In this document: positions 19,043 to 27,354 of the stretch, piece by piece
Layout: the number at the start of each line of letters is the position of its first letter
Numbering within the stretch: the first letter of the stretch is position 1
Source: Deltaproteobacteria bacterium
GTDB lineage: Bacteria > Desulfobacterota > Desulfuromonadia > Desulfuromonadales > Geopsychrobacteraceae
NCBI GenBank assembly: GCA_024280335.1
Contig: JAJRQI010000034.1
Coordinates: 186,001 to 250,000, forward strand
Direction: 5' to 3'
Length of the DNA: 64,000 bases
Notes under the pieces: generated by a model
Database searches by the model: none
The model's input: the letters and a program-made list of their open reading frames with translations, nothing else
What the model was told of the DNA's origin: nothing
Program-made: the position numbers and the translations under genes

Positions 19043-19947
19043 ACCTCGGCAAAATGTTGCGACAGGCCAATTTTTCGGGTGGCATTGGCCAACGTACCAT
19101 CAAACATGTGCAAACATCCTGTTTGGCAAAGGGATGACAGCATCCTGCCGAGTTTATCACCAGTCGGCAAAGCTCCCGATAGTGGCAGGACTTCGACAGC
19201 AGCAGAACCGAAGCTCACCGCTTCACTGATCATTGAGGAGGAATCCGCGGTCAAAAATAGATACTCGCTATGCTGCAGAAAATCGGGGATCGGGTTGATC
19301 TGCTCCGTCGAATAATAGATCGCACGGTCAAAACTGAATTTTTTAAGCATCACTTCTATTTCGGCCGGGGTCCGACGCGACGTTGTCAGCCAGAACCGGT
19401 GTCCGGGAAAAAGGTCAAAAATTCTCTGCAGCTGCTGTTCTAACAGTTTCGGTTCCAGATCGACCTGCTTGCTGTTGCCACCGATGATAATCGAGACATA
19501 GCGGCAATTTGGCTCGGGCGTGACCAAGCCCTGCGGTTCGACATAGGTCAGATTGATCGGCAAGCTGAGAATATTTTTCCGCAGCGGCGGATTATCGTGC
19601 TGCTGGGCGACGATCAGATCGTAATCGAGTCGATAGCCCTGCGGCAGCATGATTGCCACCGATTTCGTTCCTAGCTTATCTGCCAATAGCCGGTTGGCAT
19701 AATAGGTTTCTGAACCTGCGGAAACGACTGCCCGGTAGCAGCCGTCGATTTCATCAGTAGTAAAGAGGGTTTCCAGCTTGACCCTGAAGCGATCAGCTAG
19801 ATAGGAAACTGATTTTGAGAATCGGGACGTAAATGCAGTTCGACAGAGATCATATTCGTAGCCGAGGTGCCGGGCAAAGGCGATCGACTGGTTGACGTGA
19901 CCCGGTTTACCGTCACTGAGGATCAGTAAACGATGTGGGTTCCTCAT
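19033..19947 (-). CDS. ELM1-family (mitochondrial fission-like) protein, predicted glycan-related
   Basis: This 304-residue protein begins HRLLILSDGKPGHVNQSIAF, the signature of the ELM1/DUF1022 family. Further blocks are VAIMLPQGYRLDYDLIVAQQ, VSIIIGGNSKQVDLEP, LTTSRRTPAEIEVML, and FLTADSSSMISEAVSFGSAA, an arrangement resembling a GT-B glycosyltransferase donor domain. Plant ELM1 acts in mitochondrial fission; the bacterial role is not established, but family members are often found in LPS clusters as here. It starts 2 nt after the stop of the small Trm112-like gene and overlaps the next glycosyltransferase by 10 nt. Confidence 0.8.
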   Translation of the reverse strand: MRNPHRLLILSDGKPGHVNQSIAFARHLGYEYDLCRTAFTSRFSKSVSYLADRFRVKLETLFTTDEIDGCYRAVVSAGSETYYANRLLADKLGTKSVAIMLPQGYRLDYDLIVAQQHDNPPLRKNILSLPINLTYVEPQGLVTPEPNCRYVSIIIGGNSKQVDLEPKLLEQQLQRIFDLFPGHRFWLTTSRRTPAEIEVMLKKFSFDRAIYYSTEQINPIPDFLQHSEYLFLTADSSSMISEAVSFGSAAVEVLPLSGALPTGDKLGRMLSSLCQTGCLHMFDGTLANATRKIGLSQHFAEVCL

Positions 19948-19949
19948 CG

Positions 19950-20117
19950 TCAGAAAGATTCCGCGTCATCGATCAGCATCACCGGGATATCGTCACGCAC
20001 CGGAAAGCGCAAGCGGCAGACGTCACAGACAATCGATAATTGATCTTCGGACAAAACCACCGGCTGCTTGCATTTCGGGCAGGCGAGGATTTCCATCAGT
20101 TCAGGACGTACAGGCAT
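19950..20117 (-). CDS. Trm112-like zinc-ribbon protein (UPF0434 type)
   Basis: This 55-residue protein begins MPVRPELMEILACPKCKQPV, with a second Cys pair in IVCDVCRLRFPVRDDIPVML. The two CxxC pairs and the final IPVMLIDDA block are characteristic of the bacterial Trm112-like YcaR/UPF0434 proteins. GGAG lies 7 nt before the ATG. It sits 3 nt after the lpxK stop and 2 nt before the ELM1-family start. A similar neighbour of lpxK (ycaR) occurs in enterobacteria. Its role is unclear; related proteins are small activator subunits of methyltransferases. Confidence 0.9.
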   Translation of the reverse strand: MPVRPELMEILACPKCKQPVVLSEDQLSIVCDVCRLRFPVRDDIPVMLIDDAESF

Positions 20118-20120
20118 TTA

Positions 20121-21185
20121 TTATCTCCATAATCGCTGATTTATTTCGCTTAAAAAAGCTTCTTCCTGATCAATCACAATACTCATCGGCACCTGGTAGC
20201 AGGGGATGGCAAACATCCCGGCAGCAAGTTTGACGGCATCCTTTTCGGTCGTCAGCAGGGCATCACAGCCCTTGCTCAGTGAAACGACCTCGGCCAAACT
20301 CTCCGTATCGAACTTCACATGATCACTGAAAGATCGTTTTTCTGTGATGCACAAGCCCGCAGCAGCCAAGGCGGTATAAAAACCTTCAGGGTCGGCGATG
20401 CCGGCAAAAGCCAGCAACTTCTTCCCCTTCAGTTCTGCAAAAGATACCCGTTCACCGGTCAAGCTGACTGCATAATCAGCTATTTGATGACGGCTGGTCC
20501 AGATCGGTTTAGCGATATCAGCTATCCCCGCTGGTTTTTCTGCGCGCGTCAACAGCAACAGATCGGCCCTGTTGAGTGCCGTGGGGAACTCACGCAACAG
20601 GCCGCCCGGCAACGCCAAACGATTACCGAAGGGACGCTCAGCATCGAGTAACAGCAGATCCAGATCACGTGCAACCGCCCGATGCTGAAAACCATCGTCG
20701 AGAATCACAATATCGGCGGCATACTGTTCAACTGCATGACGTACCCCGGCCGCTCGTTTTTTAGCGATCATGACCACGGTTTGCGGATTCCGCCTGGCCA
20801 GCAGGAAAGGTTCATCGCCCGCCTCTGTCGCCTGCAGCAACAATCCTTCACCGTCGGAAACAACCCCGACCTCAGCAGCAAATGAACCGCCGTAGCCACG
20901 ACTGACAACCGCGACGCGCTTCCCCTGTTGTCGAAAGGCCTTGATCAGCCAATCGACCACCGGGGTTTTGCCGGTTCCGCCGACGGCAAGGTTACCGACG
21001 GAAACAACCGGAACCGCGGCTCGATAACTTGAACACGACCCGTAATCATAACACTTGCCACGCAGCCAAGCGATGATTCCGTACAACAACGAAAAGGGCA
21101 GCAAGGTGCAGAGCAGACAACGCTCAGCATAATTATTCGGCCCTTCGCTGACCAACCTGCGATGGAATCTATCCAGTCGGGCCAT
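20121..21185 (-). CDS. lpxK: Tetraacyldisaccharide 4'-kinase
   Basis: This 354-residue inner-membrane kinase phosphorylates the 4' position of the lipid A disaccharide. An N-terminal hydrophobic segment (LLPFSLLYGIIAWL, near residues 29-42) anchors it. The P-loop reads SVGNLAVGGTGKTPVVDWL, VVSRGYGG follows, and DIVILDDGFQHRAVARDLD is the catalytic LpxK signature with the Asp-Asp pair. Its start shares one nucleotide with the waaA stop. Length is normal for the family. Confidence 0.96.
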   Translation of the reverse strand: MARLDRFHRRLVSEGPNNYAERCLLCTLLPFSLLYGIIAWLRGKCYDYGSCSSYRAAVPVVSVGNLAVGGTGKTPVVDWLIKAFRQQGKRVAVVSRGYGGSFAAEVGVVSDGEGLLLQATEAGDEPFLLARRNPQTVVMIAKKRAAGVRHAVEQYAADIVILDDGFQHRAVARDLDLLLLDAERPFGNRLALPGGLLREFPTALNRADLLLLTRAEKPAGIADIAKPIWTSRHQIADYAVSLTGERVSFAELKGKKLLAFAGIADPEGFYTALAAAGLCITEKRSFSDHVKFDTESLAEVVSLSKGCDALLTTEKDAVKLAAGMFAIPCYQVPMSIVIDQEEAFLSEINQRLWR

Positions 21186-22477
21186 TATCCCCTTAAACAG
21201 TCTGCGACATGGCGCATAGTACGCTCTGTCGCTCCGGCATTTTCAACAATCAAGGCACGTCCGGCCTGCCCCATGGCCCGGCAACGCACCGGGTCATCGA
21301 GCAACAGAACGATAGTCTCGAACAGCTCAGCCGGCCCCGCAACCCTCACTCCGGCCCCGGCCTTGACCAATTTTGCAGAAATCTCCCTGAAGTTATGAAT
21401 ATGCGGGCCGAATAGCACCGGTTTTCCCACCAGTGCAGCTTCCAACAGGTTGTGGCCACCGATCGGGATCAAACTTCCGCCGACAAAAACCAACTCAGAA
21501 ACAGCATAGAGATTCAGAACTTCCCCCAGGGTATCCACCAGCAGAACCTTACCCGTGCTCAGCAGCGGAGTCTCAGGCTGCAAACTGCTGCGTAAACAAA
21601 AATCAAGACCCTGCCCCGTTAACAATGTTTCCACATCACGGGTCCGCTCGGGATGGCGCGGCACAAGAATCAGTAGCAAGTCCCTGTCTTGAGCCAGAAG
21701 CTGCTGGTACACTTCCAGAATCTGCGCCTCCTCCCCTGCATGGGTGCTGCCGGCAACCATAATCCGGGTCTCTTCCGGCAACCGGTAGCGCTGTTTCAGC
21801 TTGCTGATTTCGTCATCATCCAGATCGCGTAATTCGTGATCAAACTTCAGGTTGCCGGTATTCTCCACCTGATCATTCAGCGCCCCCAACTGCACGATCC
21901 GCTCTGCATCCACCTGAGACTGCATACAAAAGGTGGAGAAGCATTGCAACACCGGCCGCAGCAAGGGTCGAAAGAAACGATAGCGCGGGAACGAACGATC
22001 AGAAAGGCGGCCATTTACCAGCAGCAAAGGGATGTTCAGCGACTTAACCTGCCGAACAAAATTGGGCCAGATTTCGGTCTCAACGATAATAATCAGTTCG
22101 GGACGGATCAGTTGCAAAACATTTTTGACCGTCCAGGAAAAATCGAAGGGAAAGAACAGACAGAGGTCGATATCTTTATTTTCACGGGCTATCGCGTGCC
22201 CGGTTTCGGTCACATTGCTGACCAGTAGCAAATGTTCCGGGTATTGACTGCGCAAGCGCTTCAGCAATGGAATTGCCGCGCGCGTTTCACCGACCGAGAC
22301 CGCATGCAGCCAGATGATCCGCTGCCCGTCTAGTCGTTGCCGTTGTAGGTCGGAATAGTGCCCCAGACGCTCACGGATGCCTCGTCGACTTTTGCCGTGA
22401 CGGATACCACGCAACAGATAATAGGGCACCAAAACCGCTGCCGAAAGCAGCAGTAACAGATCATACAGCAGATACAC
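21185..22477 (-). CDS. waaA: 3-deoxy-D-manno-octulosonic acid transferase
   Basis: This 430-residue family 30 glycosyltransferase attaches Kdo to lipid IVA at the inner membrane. It has an N-terminal anchor (LLLLLSAAVLVPYYLL), the IWLHAVSVGETRAAIPLL block, the ETEIWPNF motif containing the catalytic Glu region, VAGSTHAGEEAQIL in the donor domain, and VFVGGSLIPIGGHNLLEAAL near the C-terminus. It overlaps the acyltransferase gene end by 17 nt upstream and lpxK by 1 nt downstream, in a lipid A run. Confidence 0.96.
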   Translation of the reverse strand: MYLLYDLLLLLSAAVLVPYYLLRGIRHGKSRRGIRERLGHYSDLQRQRLDGQRIIWLHAVSVGETRAAIPLLKRLRSQYPEHLLLVSNVTETGHAIARENKDIDLCLFFPFDFSWTVKNVLQLIRPELIIIVETEIWPNFVRQVKSLNIPLLLVNGRLSDRSFPRYRFFRPLLRPVLQCFSTFCMQSQVDAERIVQLGALNDQVENTGNLKFDHELRDLDDDEISKLKQRYRLPEETRIMVAGSTHAGEEAQILEVYQQLLAQDRDLLLILVPRHPERTRDVETLLTGQGLDFCLRSSLQPETPLLSTGKVLLVDTLGEVLNLYAVSELVFVGGSLIPIGGHNLLEAALVGKPVLFGPHIHNFREISAKLVKAGAGVRVAGPAELFETIVLLLDDPVRCRAMGQAGRALIVENAGATERTMRHVADCLRG

Positions 22478-23126
22478 CGAATTCCTCCAGGCGGGCTTCT
22501 GCCCGCTGCTGGTTCTCCGTAATCGATTGCAACAAGCGATCGCGAAAGCCCTCTACCCCCTCTTCCTTGTCAAAGATGACCGGTTTACCGAAAGAGTAAA
22601 CACCCCGCCCAAAAGGATACGGCAGCAGAAAACGATCCCAGGAGCCGAAGCGATGGCCGCGACTGCTGACAAAAGCCATCGGCACAACCGAGCGTTTGCT
22701 CATTCGTGCCAGTTGCACGATGCCATCCTTCAACTCGTGTCGCGGTCCTTTGGGTCCATCCGGGGTAAAGACCAGATCAACCTTCTCTTCGGTCAGTTTG
22801 AGCATCTCTTTAAAGGCCGCCCGTCCACCACGCGATGAAGAACCGCGCACCGCATCCTGACCGAAATAACGCATGGTCCGCGCGATCAGTTCGCCATCTT
22901 TCGAAGCGCTGATCAGAATTTTAGCCCCGGGGCCGCAATAGCCCAGCACCATCAACAAAAGCTGATCGTGCCAGAAGGAGAGAATCACCTGTTCATCTTT
23001 CGCCCAAATGGGACGAATATTCTCTTCGCCGATCGTTTCCGTTCTGATGGTCCAATAGAGCAGGCGGATAATCAACGCTGCCAGCGGCGGAGCGATAGCG
23101 ATCAGCAGGCGATCCTTCAGTTTCAT
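22461..23126 (-). CDS. Lysophospholipid acyltransferase-like protein (DUF374)
   Basis: This 221-residue protein has an N-terminal hydrophobic segment (LIAIAPPLAALIIRLLY) and the DUF374 pattern: ILSFWHDQLLLMVLG with the His-x4-Asp-like acyltransferase box, ISASKDGELIARTMRYFG, VRGSSSRGGRAAFKEM, and VFTPDGPKGPRHELKDG. It is placed between msbA and waaA and overlaps both (4 and 17 nt). DUF374 proteins are common in lipid A clusters and are thought to be acyltransferases acting on lipid A or phospholipid, but the exact reaction is not established. Confidence 0.88.
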   Translation of the reverse strand: MKLKDRLLIAIAPPLAALIIRLLYWTIRTETIGEENIRPIWAKDEQVILSFWHDQLLLMVLGYCGPGAKILISASKDGELIARTMRYFGQDAVRGSSSRGGRAAFKEMLKLTEEKVDLVFTPDGPKGPRHELKDGIVQLARMSKRSVVPMAFVSSRGHRFGSWDRFLLPYPFGRGVYSFGKPVIFDKEEGVEGFRDRLLQSITENQQRAEARLEEFGVSAV

Positions 23127-24871
23127 GCCTGCTCCTGAAACTGGATATTGTAGAGTCGCTGGTACAAACCACCCGCCGCAAGCAACTGCTGATGGTTGCC
23201 GCTCTCCTGCAACCGACCATCTTCAAGCACCAGAATCCGATCGGCATGCATGACCGTCGACAACCGGTGCGCAATCACGAAAGTGGTGCGGTCGTGCATC
23301 AAGTTGCCGAGTGCCTGTTGTACCATCGCTTCGCTCTCGGTATCGAGGGCACTGGTCGCTTCATCCAGCATCAGGATCGGCGCATCGCGTAAAATCGCCC
23401 GGGCAATACAGATCCGCTGCCGTTGGCCGCCGGAAAGTCGCAAGCCGCGATCCCCGATCATGGTATCGTAACCTTCCGGTAACAAACGAATAAATTCATC
23501 GGCATAAGCCTGTTGAGCAGCTTTTTCGACCGCCTCATCAGCAGCGGTCTGACAGCCGTAACGGATATTGTTGCGAATCGAGTCATTGAACAGGAAAGTT
23601 TCCTGATCGACCAGCGCCAAGTTGTCATGCAGACTCTGCTGGGTAACGTTGCGAATGTCGTGCCCATCGATCATGATACGGCCGGCTTGCGGATCGTAGA
23701 AACGATTCAACAGGCCGATAATGGTACTTTTGCCGGCACCACTTGGTCCGACCAGCGCGACAACCTCTCCTGGTGCAGCCTGAACGGAGAAATTCCGCAA
23801 CACAGGTTCATCATCATAGGCAAAATCGACCTGTTCGAAACTGACCTGACCGCGACTGCGCGGCAGGACTACGGCATCGGCGGCATCAACAATTTCCGAC
23901 TGTTGATCGAGGATTTCAAAGACCCGTTCACTGGCACCGATCGCCTGCTGGATCACATTATTGACTCGGGTCAGACGCTTCAACGGGGTGTACATCAACA
24001 GAATTGCCGCCAGAATCGAAAAGAGCTCCCCCTTGGTGATCTCCTCTGCAATGACCAGGTTCAACCCATACCAGAGGACGGCGGCAACACCGAAAGAGGT
24101 CAAGAGCTCGATGACCGGTGACGACGCAGCACCATAACGGAAGGTTTTGCGGATAAAGTTAAAGAAATTACGATTCTCAGAGCGAAACTTTTGATCTTCC
24201 AGTTCTTCGGTGCCGAACGATTTGATCACCTTGATCCCGGAAAAAGTCTGCTCAAGGATGGTGGTAACGGTCCCCATCGCCCCCTGTCCACGACGCGAGA
24301 ATTTCTTGATTTTTTTGCCGAGCGCAGCAGCGGGAAGTGCGGCCGCCGGGATGACGATAAAGGCCATTAAAGCCATCCGCCAGTCTGCATAAAAGGCGTA
24401 ACCGGTCAAAGCGATCATCGTCAGCGACTCACGCAGGATGGTCACCAGCACATCGGAAAGCGCCGACTGCATCACGTTGACATCGTTGAGAATCCGCGAC
24501 ATCAAGCTCCCGGAGGAGTTACTGGTGTAAAAACGCATCGACAGTTTAATCGCGTGACCGAAAACCTGGTCGCGAATATCCTGGATCGCCTGCTGTCCAG
24601 CCGTGCGGATGTTGTATTCCTGAACGTAGCGTGACACGCCCTTAAAAGCAGCCAGGCCGACCACGAAAAAGGGGATCAATTTCGCCATGTCGAGATTACC
24701 GGCGATGATCAGTTCATCGACAAACGGCTTGACAAGGTAGGCAATGATCGCATCAGAACCGGCGATTCCCAACGAAGCAAACATCGACAGGGCAATGCGC
24801 CATTTATAGGGTGCGGCATAACTGATCAGCCGTTTGTAAATATTCGTCTGCTGTTCTTCCAGTAACACCAA
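23123..24871 (-). CDS. msbA: Lipid A export ABC transporter
   Basis: This 582-residue half-transporter has six membrane spans in residues 1 to about 320 followed by an ATPase domain. The nucleotide-binding motifs are VALVGPSGAGKSTIIGLL (Walker A), RLSGGQRQRICIARAI (signature), ILMLDEATSALD (Walker B) and VIAHRLSTVMHAD (H-loop). Length and neighbours (lpxB, waaA, lpxK) support MsbA, which flips core-lipid A across the inner membrane. It starts 2 nt after lpxB and overlaps the acyltransferase gene by 4 nt. Confidence 0.94.
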   Translation of the reverse strand: MVLLEEQQTNIYKRLISYAAPYKWRIALSMFASLGIAGSDAIIAYLVKPFVDELIIAGNLDMAKLIPFFVVGLAAFKGVSRYVQEYNIRTAGQQAIQDIRDQVFGHAIKLSMRFYTSNSSGSLMSRILNDVNVMQSALSDVLVTILRESLTMIALTGYAFYADWRMALMAFIVIPAAALPAAALGKKIKKFSRRGQGAMGTVTTILEQTFSGIKVIKSFGTEELEDQKFRSENRNFFNFIRKTFRYGAASSPVIELLTSFGVAAVLWYGLNLVIAEEITKGELFSILAAILLMYTPLKRLTRVNNVIQQAIGASERVFEILDQQSEIVDAADAVVLPRSRGQVSFEQVDFAYDDEPVLRNFSVQAAPGEVVALVGPSGAGKSTIIGLLNRFYDPQAGRIMIDGHDIRNVTQQSLHDNLALVDQETFLFNDSIRNNIRYGCQTAADEAVEKAAQQAYADEFIRLLPEGYDTMIGDRGLRLSGGQRQRICIARAILRDAPILMLDEATSALDTESEAMVQQALGNLMHDRTTFVIAHRLSTVMHADRILVLEDGRLQESGNHQQLLAAGGLYQRLYNIQFQEQA

Positions 24872-24873
24872 TT

Positions 24874-26043
24874 CTATCCTTTATTTCCCGCCCGACTCAT
24901 CTCAGACGCCATCCGTGCAACCCTGGCAGAGCAACCCGGTTCTCCCAGCAACTGTTGCACGCGGTGCAATTCCTGACGCATGGCAGCAATATAGTCTGCA
25001 TCATCGAGCAACCGCAACATCTCCTCACTCAGGGCCACAGGATTTGCCGCGTCCTGAATAAATTCACGGACAATCCCTTTTCCAGCAACGATGTTGGTCA
25101 ATCCAGCGTGCTCGATTTTGATCAACCGTTTACCGATCTGGTAGCTGAGCGGGGCAACCTTGTAGAGGATTGCCATTGGTGTTCCGGTCAGGGCGATCTG
25201 CAGGGTGACAGTACCTGAAACCGTCAACACCGCATCACAGGCTGCGGCAACCTCGTATATGTTTTTCTCCACGATTTCAATCGGTAAGCCGCCAGCCTCT
25301 ATTTGTTGCTCGAAAAATTGCCGTGACAGCGAAGGGGCCAACGGCAGGACGAATTTCAACTCCGACTTCTGTTGCGACAAACGCCGCACGGTTTCGCGCA
25401 GAGTCGGGAAGATGTATTTCAGCTCGCTGTTGCGGCTGCCGGGAAAGATCCCCACCACCTGCTGTTCAGCGGATAAGCCTAACTGATGCCGCAAAGAACC
25501 ATCGGGCCGATTCGCTGCAAACTCATCGAGCAGCGGATTGCCGACATACGTTGCCTGCACCCCCAAACGGGCGTAGATTTCCGGCTCAAAAGGAAAAATC
25601 AACGCCAGCCGATCAACCCGTGCCGCGATCGTTTTTGCCCGTCCGCTACGCCAGGCCCAGACCTTGGGACTGATGTAATAAAGAACTGGAACGCCCAACC
25701 CTTTGGCAACTTTTGCCAAGCGCAGATTAAAGTCGGGGAAATCGATCAACACCAGCAGGTCCGGCCGTTCGGTCCCGTGCAAGATGGCTTTCAATTGCCG
25801 GAAACGGGCCAACAATCGCGGTAGTTGACCGAAGACCTCGACCAGACCCATCACCGACAACTGATCCGATGGGAAAACGATTTCGCATCCGGCCGCTCGC
25901 ATTCGCTCCCCACCGACGCCGAAGAACTGCAGCTGCGGATCAAGCTCTGCTGCAGCCCGCAACAGATTGCTGCCGTGCAAGTCCCCGGAGGATTCTCCGG
26001 CGACGATCAAAGCTCGGCGTTTTTTACTCTCAGTAGCTGCCAT
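24874..26043 (-). CDS. lpxB: Lipid A disaccharide synthase
   Basis: This 389-residue family 19 glycosyltransferase joins UDP-diacylglucosamine and lipid X. Motifs are LIVAGESSGDLHGSNLLRA at the start, VLIDFPDFNLRLAKVAK, YYISPKVWAWRSGRAKTI, and FPGSRNSELKYIFPTL. The ATG at 26043 has only a distant GGGACAG as ribosome-binding site, and the T-run of an intrinsic terminator ends about 15 nt upstream. No lpxI-type or lpxH-type UDP-diacylglucosamine hydrolase is encoded between lpxA and lpxB. Confidence 0.96.
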   Translation of the reverse strand: MAATESKKRRALIVAGESSGDLHGSNLLRAAAELDPQLQFFGVGGERMRAAGCEIVFPSDQLSVMGLVEVFGQLPRLLARFRQLKAILHGTERPDLLVLIDFPDFNLRLAKVAKGLGVPVLYYISPKVWAWRSGRAKTIAARVDRLALIFPFEPEIYARLGVQATYVGNPLLDEFAANRPDGSLRHQLGLSAEQQVVGIFPGSRNSELKYIFPTLRETVRRLSQQKSELKFVLPLAPSLSRQFFEQQIEAGGLPIEIVEKNIYEVAAACDAVLTVSGTVTLQIALTGTPMAILYKVAPLSYQIGKRLIKIEHAGLTNIVAGKGIVREFIQDAANPVALSEEMLRLLDDADYIAAMRQELHRVQQLLGEPGCSARVARMASEMSRAGNKG

Positions 26044-26057
26044 CTACAGTTCTGTCC

Positions 26058-26093
26058 CAAAAAACAAAAGGCGAGACCCGTTTCGGCTCTCGC
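26058..26093 (-). terminator. Intrinsic terminator between lpxA and lpxB
   Basis: On the minus strand the stem GCGAGA / TCTCGC (26093-26071) is extended inside by CCG/CGG across a G-G mismatch, with an AAA loop, and is followed by CTTTTGTTTTTT. It looks like a functional rho-independent terminator downstream of lpxA. Because lpxB starts 15 nt after the T-run, it may work as a partial terminator or attenuator within the lpx operon. Confidence 0.8.
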
Positions 26094-26128
26094 AGTTTCT
26101 GTGACCAATTCAAGGAATAGCGAAGCCT

Positions 26129-26902
26129 TTATCTTGCCAGACCGCGCTCACTCCGCTTGATAAAATTGAGGTAGGTTGCCACCTCCGCAGCCGAAGTGTC
26201 AAATTCATCTTCAATTCGAGCTACCGCATCTTCGAGCTTGAGATTCGAACGGAAGACGATCTTGTAGAGCTGTTTGACATTCGTCAGTGCGTCAGAGCTA
26301 AACCCACGGCGTTTCAGACCGGTCAGATTCAAGCCGACAGTTTTTGCCCGATCCCCCTGTACGATAGAATAGGGAGCGACATCCTGAGCGATCATCGAGC
26401 CGCCGCTGGCCATCACATGGCAACCGATCCGGCCGAACTGATGCACTGCCGACAAACCACCGAGGATTGCGTAGTCATCGACTTCAACATGTCCGGCCAT
26501 GGTGGCCCCGTTGGCAAGAATGACATGGTTGCCGATAATGCAATCATGGGCAACATGCGAATAAGCCATAAACAGACAATCACTACCGACGGTTGTCACC
26601 CCGCCACCATCTGCGGTACCGAGATGGATGGTGACAAACTCGCGGATTTTATTCCGGTCACCGATCTTCAGGGTCGAAATCTCCCCGTGAAACTTGAGAT
26701 CCTGCGGAATCGCACCAATCGATGTGAACTGGAAAATCTGATTATCCTGACCGATCTCGGTTCTTCCCTCGATCACTGCATGAGGGCCGACGCGGGTCCC
26801 GGCGCCGATCATGACATGTTCGCCGATTACAGCGTAAGGAGCAACCTCAACAGTCGGATCAAGCTTTGCGCCCGGGGCGATAATCGCGGTCGGATGTATC
26901 AT
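26129..26902 (-). CDS. lpxA: UDP-N-acetylglucosamine O-acyltransferase
   Basis: With ATG at 26902 (GGGAG 6 nt upstream) the product is 257 residues, a normal LpxA length. It starts MIHPTAIIAPGAKLDPTVEV and folds as a left-handed beta helix of hexapeptide repeats. FMAYSHVAHDCIIGNHVILA holds the catalytic His, and the helical C-terminus LKRRGFSSDALTNVKQLYK is typical. It performs the first step of lipid A synthesis, transferring a hydroxyacyl chain from ACP. An in-frame upstream codon at 26929 would overlap the fabZ stop and is less likely. Confidence 0.96.
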   Translation of the reverse strand: MIHPTAIIAPGAKLDPTVEVAPYAVIGEHVMIGAGTRVGPHAVIEGRTEIGQDNQIFQFTSIGAIPQDLKFHGEISTLKIGDRNKIREFVTIHLGTADGGGVTTVGSDCLFMAYSHVAHDCIIGNHVILANGATMAGHVEVDDYAILGGLSAVHQFGRIGCHVMASGGSMIAQDVAPYSIVQGDRAKTVGLNLTGLKRRGFSSDALTNVKQLYKIVFRSNLKLEDAVARIEDEFDTSAAEVATYLNFIKRSERGLAR

Positions 26903-26915
26903 CGGTGACTCCCGT

Positions 26916-27353
26916 TTATTTTTCAGCAAAGGTTGCTTTCAGTTCCGCTTCGGCGACCAGGGTCTCTTCGACATAGGCCTTGCCGCGAAATTGATAAATC
27001 CCGCGGCGCCTGGAAACCAGTTCCATCTCCAGTCGCAACTGATCACCCGGCACAACCGGCTTACGGAAACGCGCCTTGTCGATACCGACAAAATAGGTCA
27101 CCTGATCGTCGTTGATCTCATCCACCACGGTTACGTAGGCACCACCAACCTGAGCCATCGCCTCGACAATCAAGACCCCCGGCATAATCGGGTGATCCGG
27201 GAAGTGCCCCTGAAAAAACGGCTCGTTGATGGTGACATTCTTATAACCAATCGCCTTGACACCCTCTTCCACCTCTTCGATCCGATCCACCAGCAGGAAC
27301 GGATAGCGATGCGGCAGTACCTCCATAATCTTCTGAATATTCATTACCAACAT
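26916..27353 (-). CDS. fabZ: 3-hydroxyacyl-ACP dehydratase
   Basis: This 145-residue hot-dog-fold enzyme begins with MLVMNIQKIMEVLPHRYPFL; the LPHRYPFLLVDRI and FFQGHFPDHPIMPGVLIVEA motifs carry the catalytic His and Glu. It dehydrates 3-hydroxyacyl-ACP in fatty acid elongation and competes with LpxA and LpxD for the same substrate. It lies 1 nt after lpxD and 13 nt before lpxA, the standard lipid A arrangement. A start at the second Met (MNIQKIME) is possible. Confidence 0.97.
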   Translation of the reverse strand: MLVMNIQKIMEVLPHRYPFLLVDRIEEVEEGVKAIGYKNVTINEPFFQGHFPDHPIMPGVLIVEAMAQVGGAYVTVVDEINDDQVTYFVGIDKARFRKPVVPGDQLRLEMELVSRRRGIYQFRGKAYVEETLVAEAELKATFAEK

Positions 27354-27354
27354 A

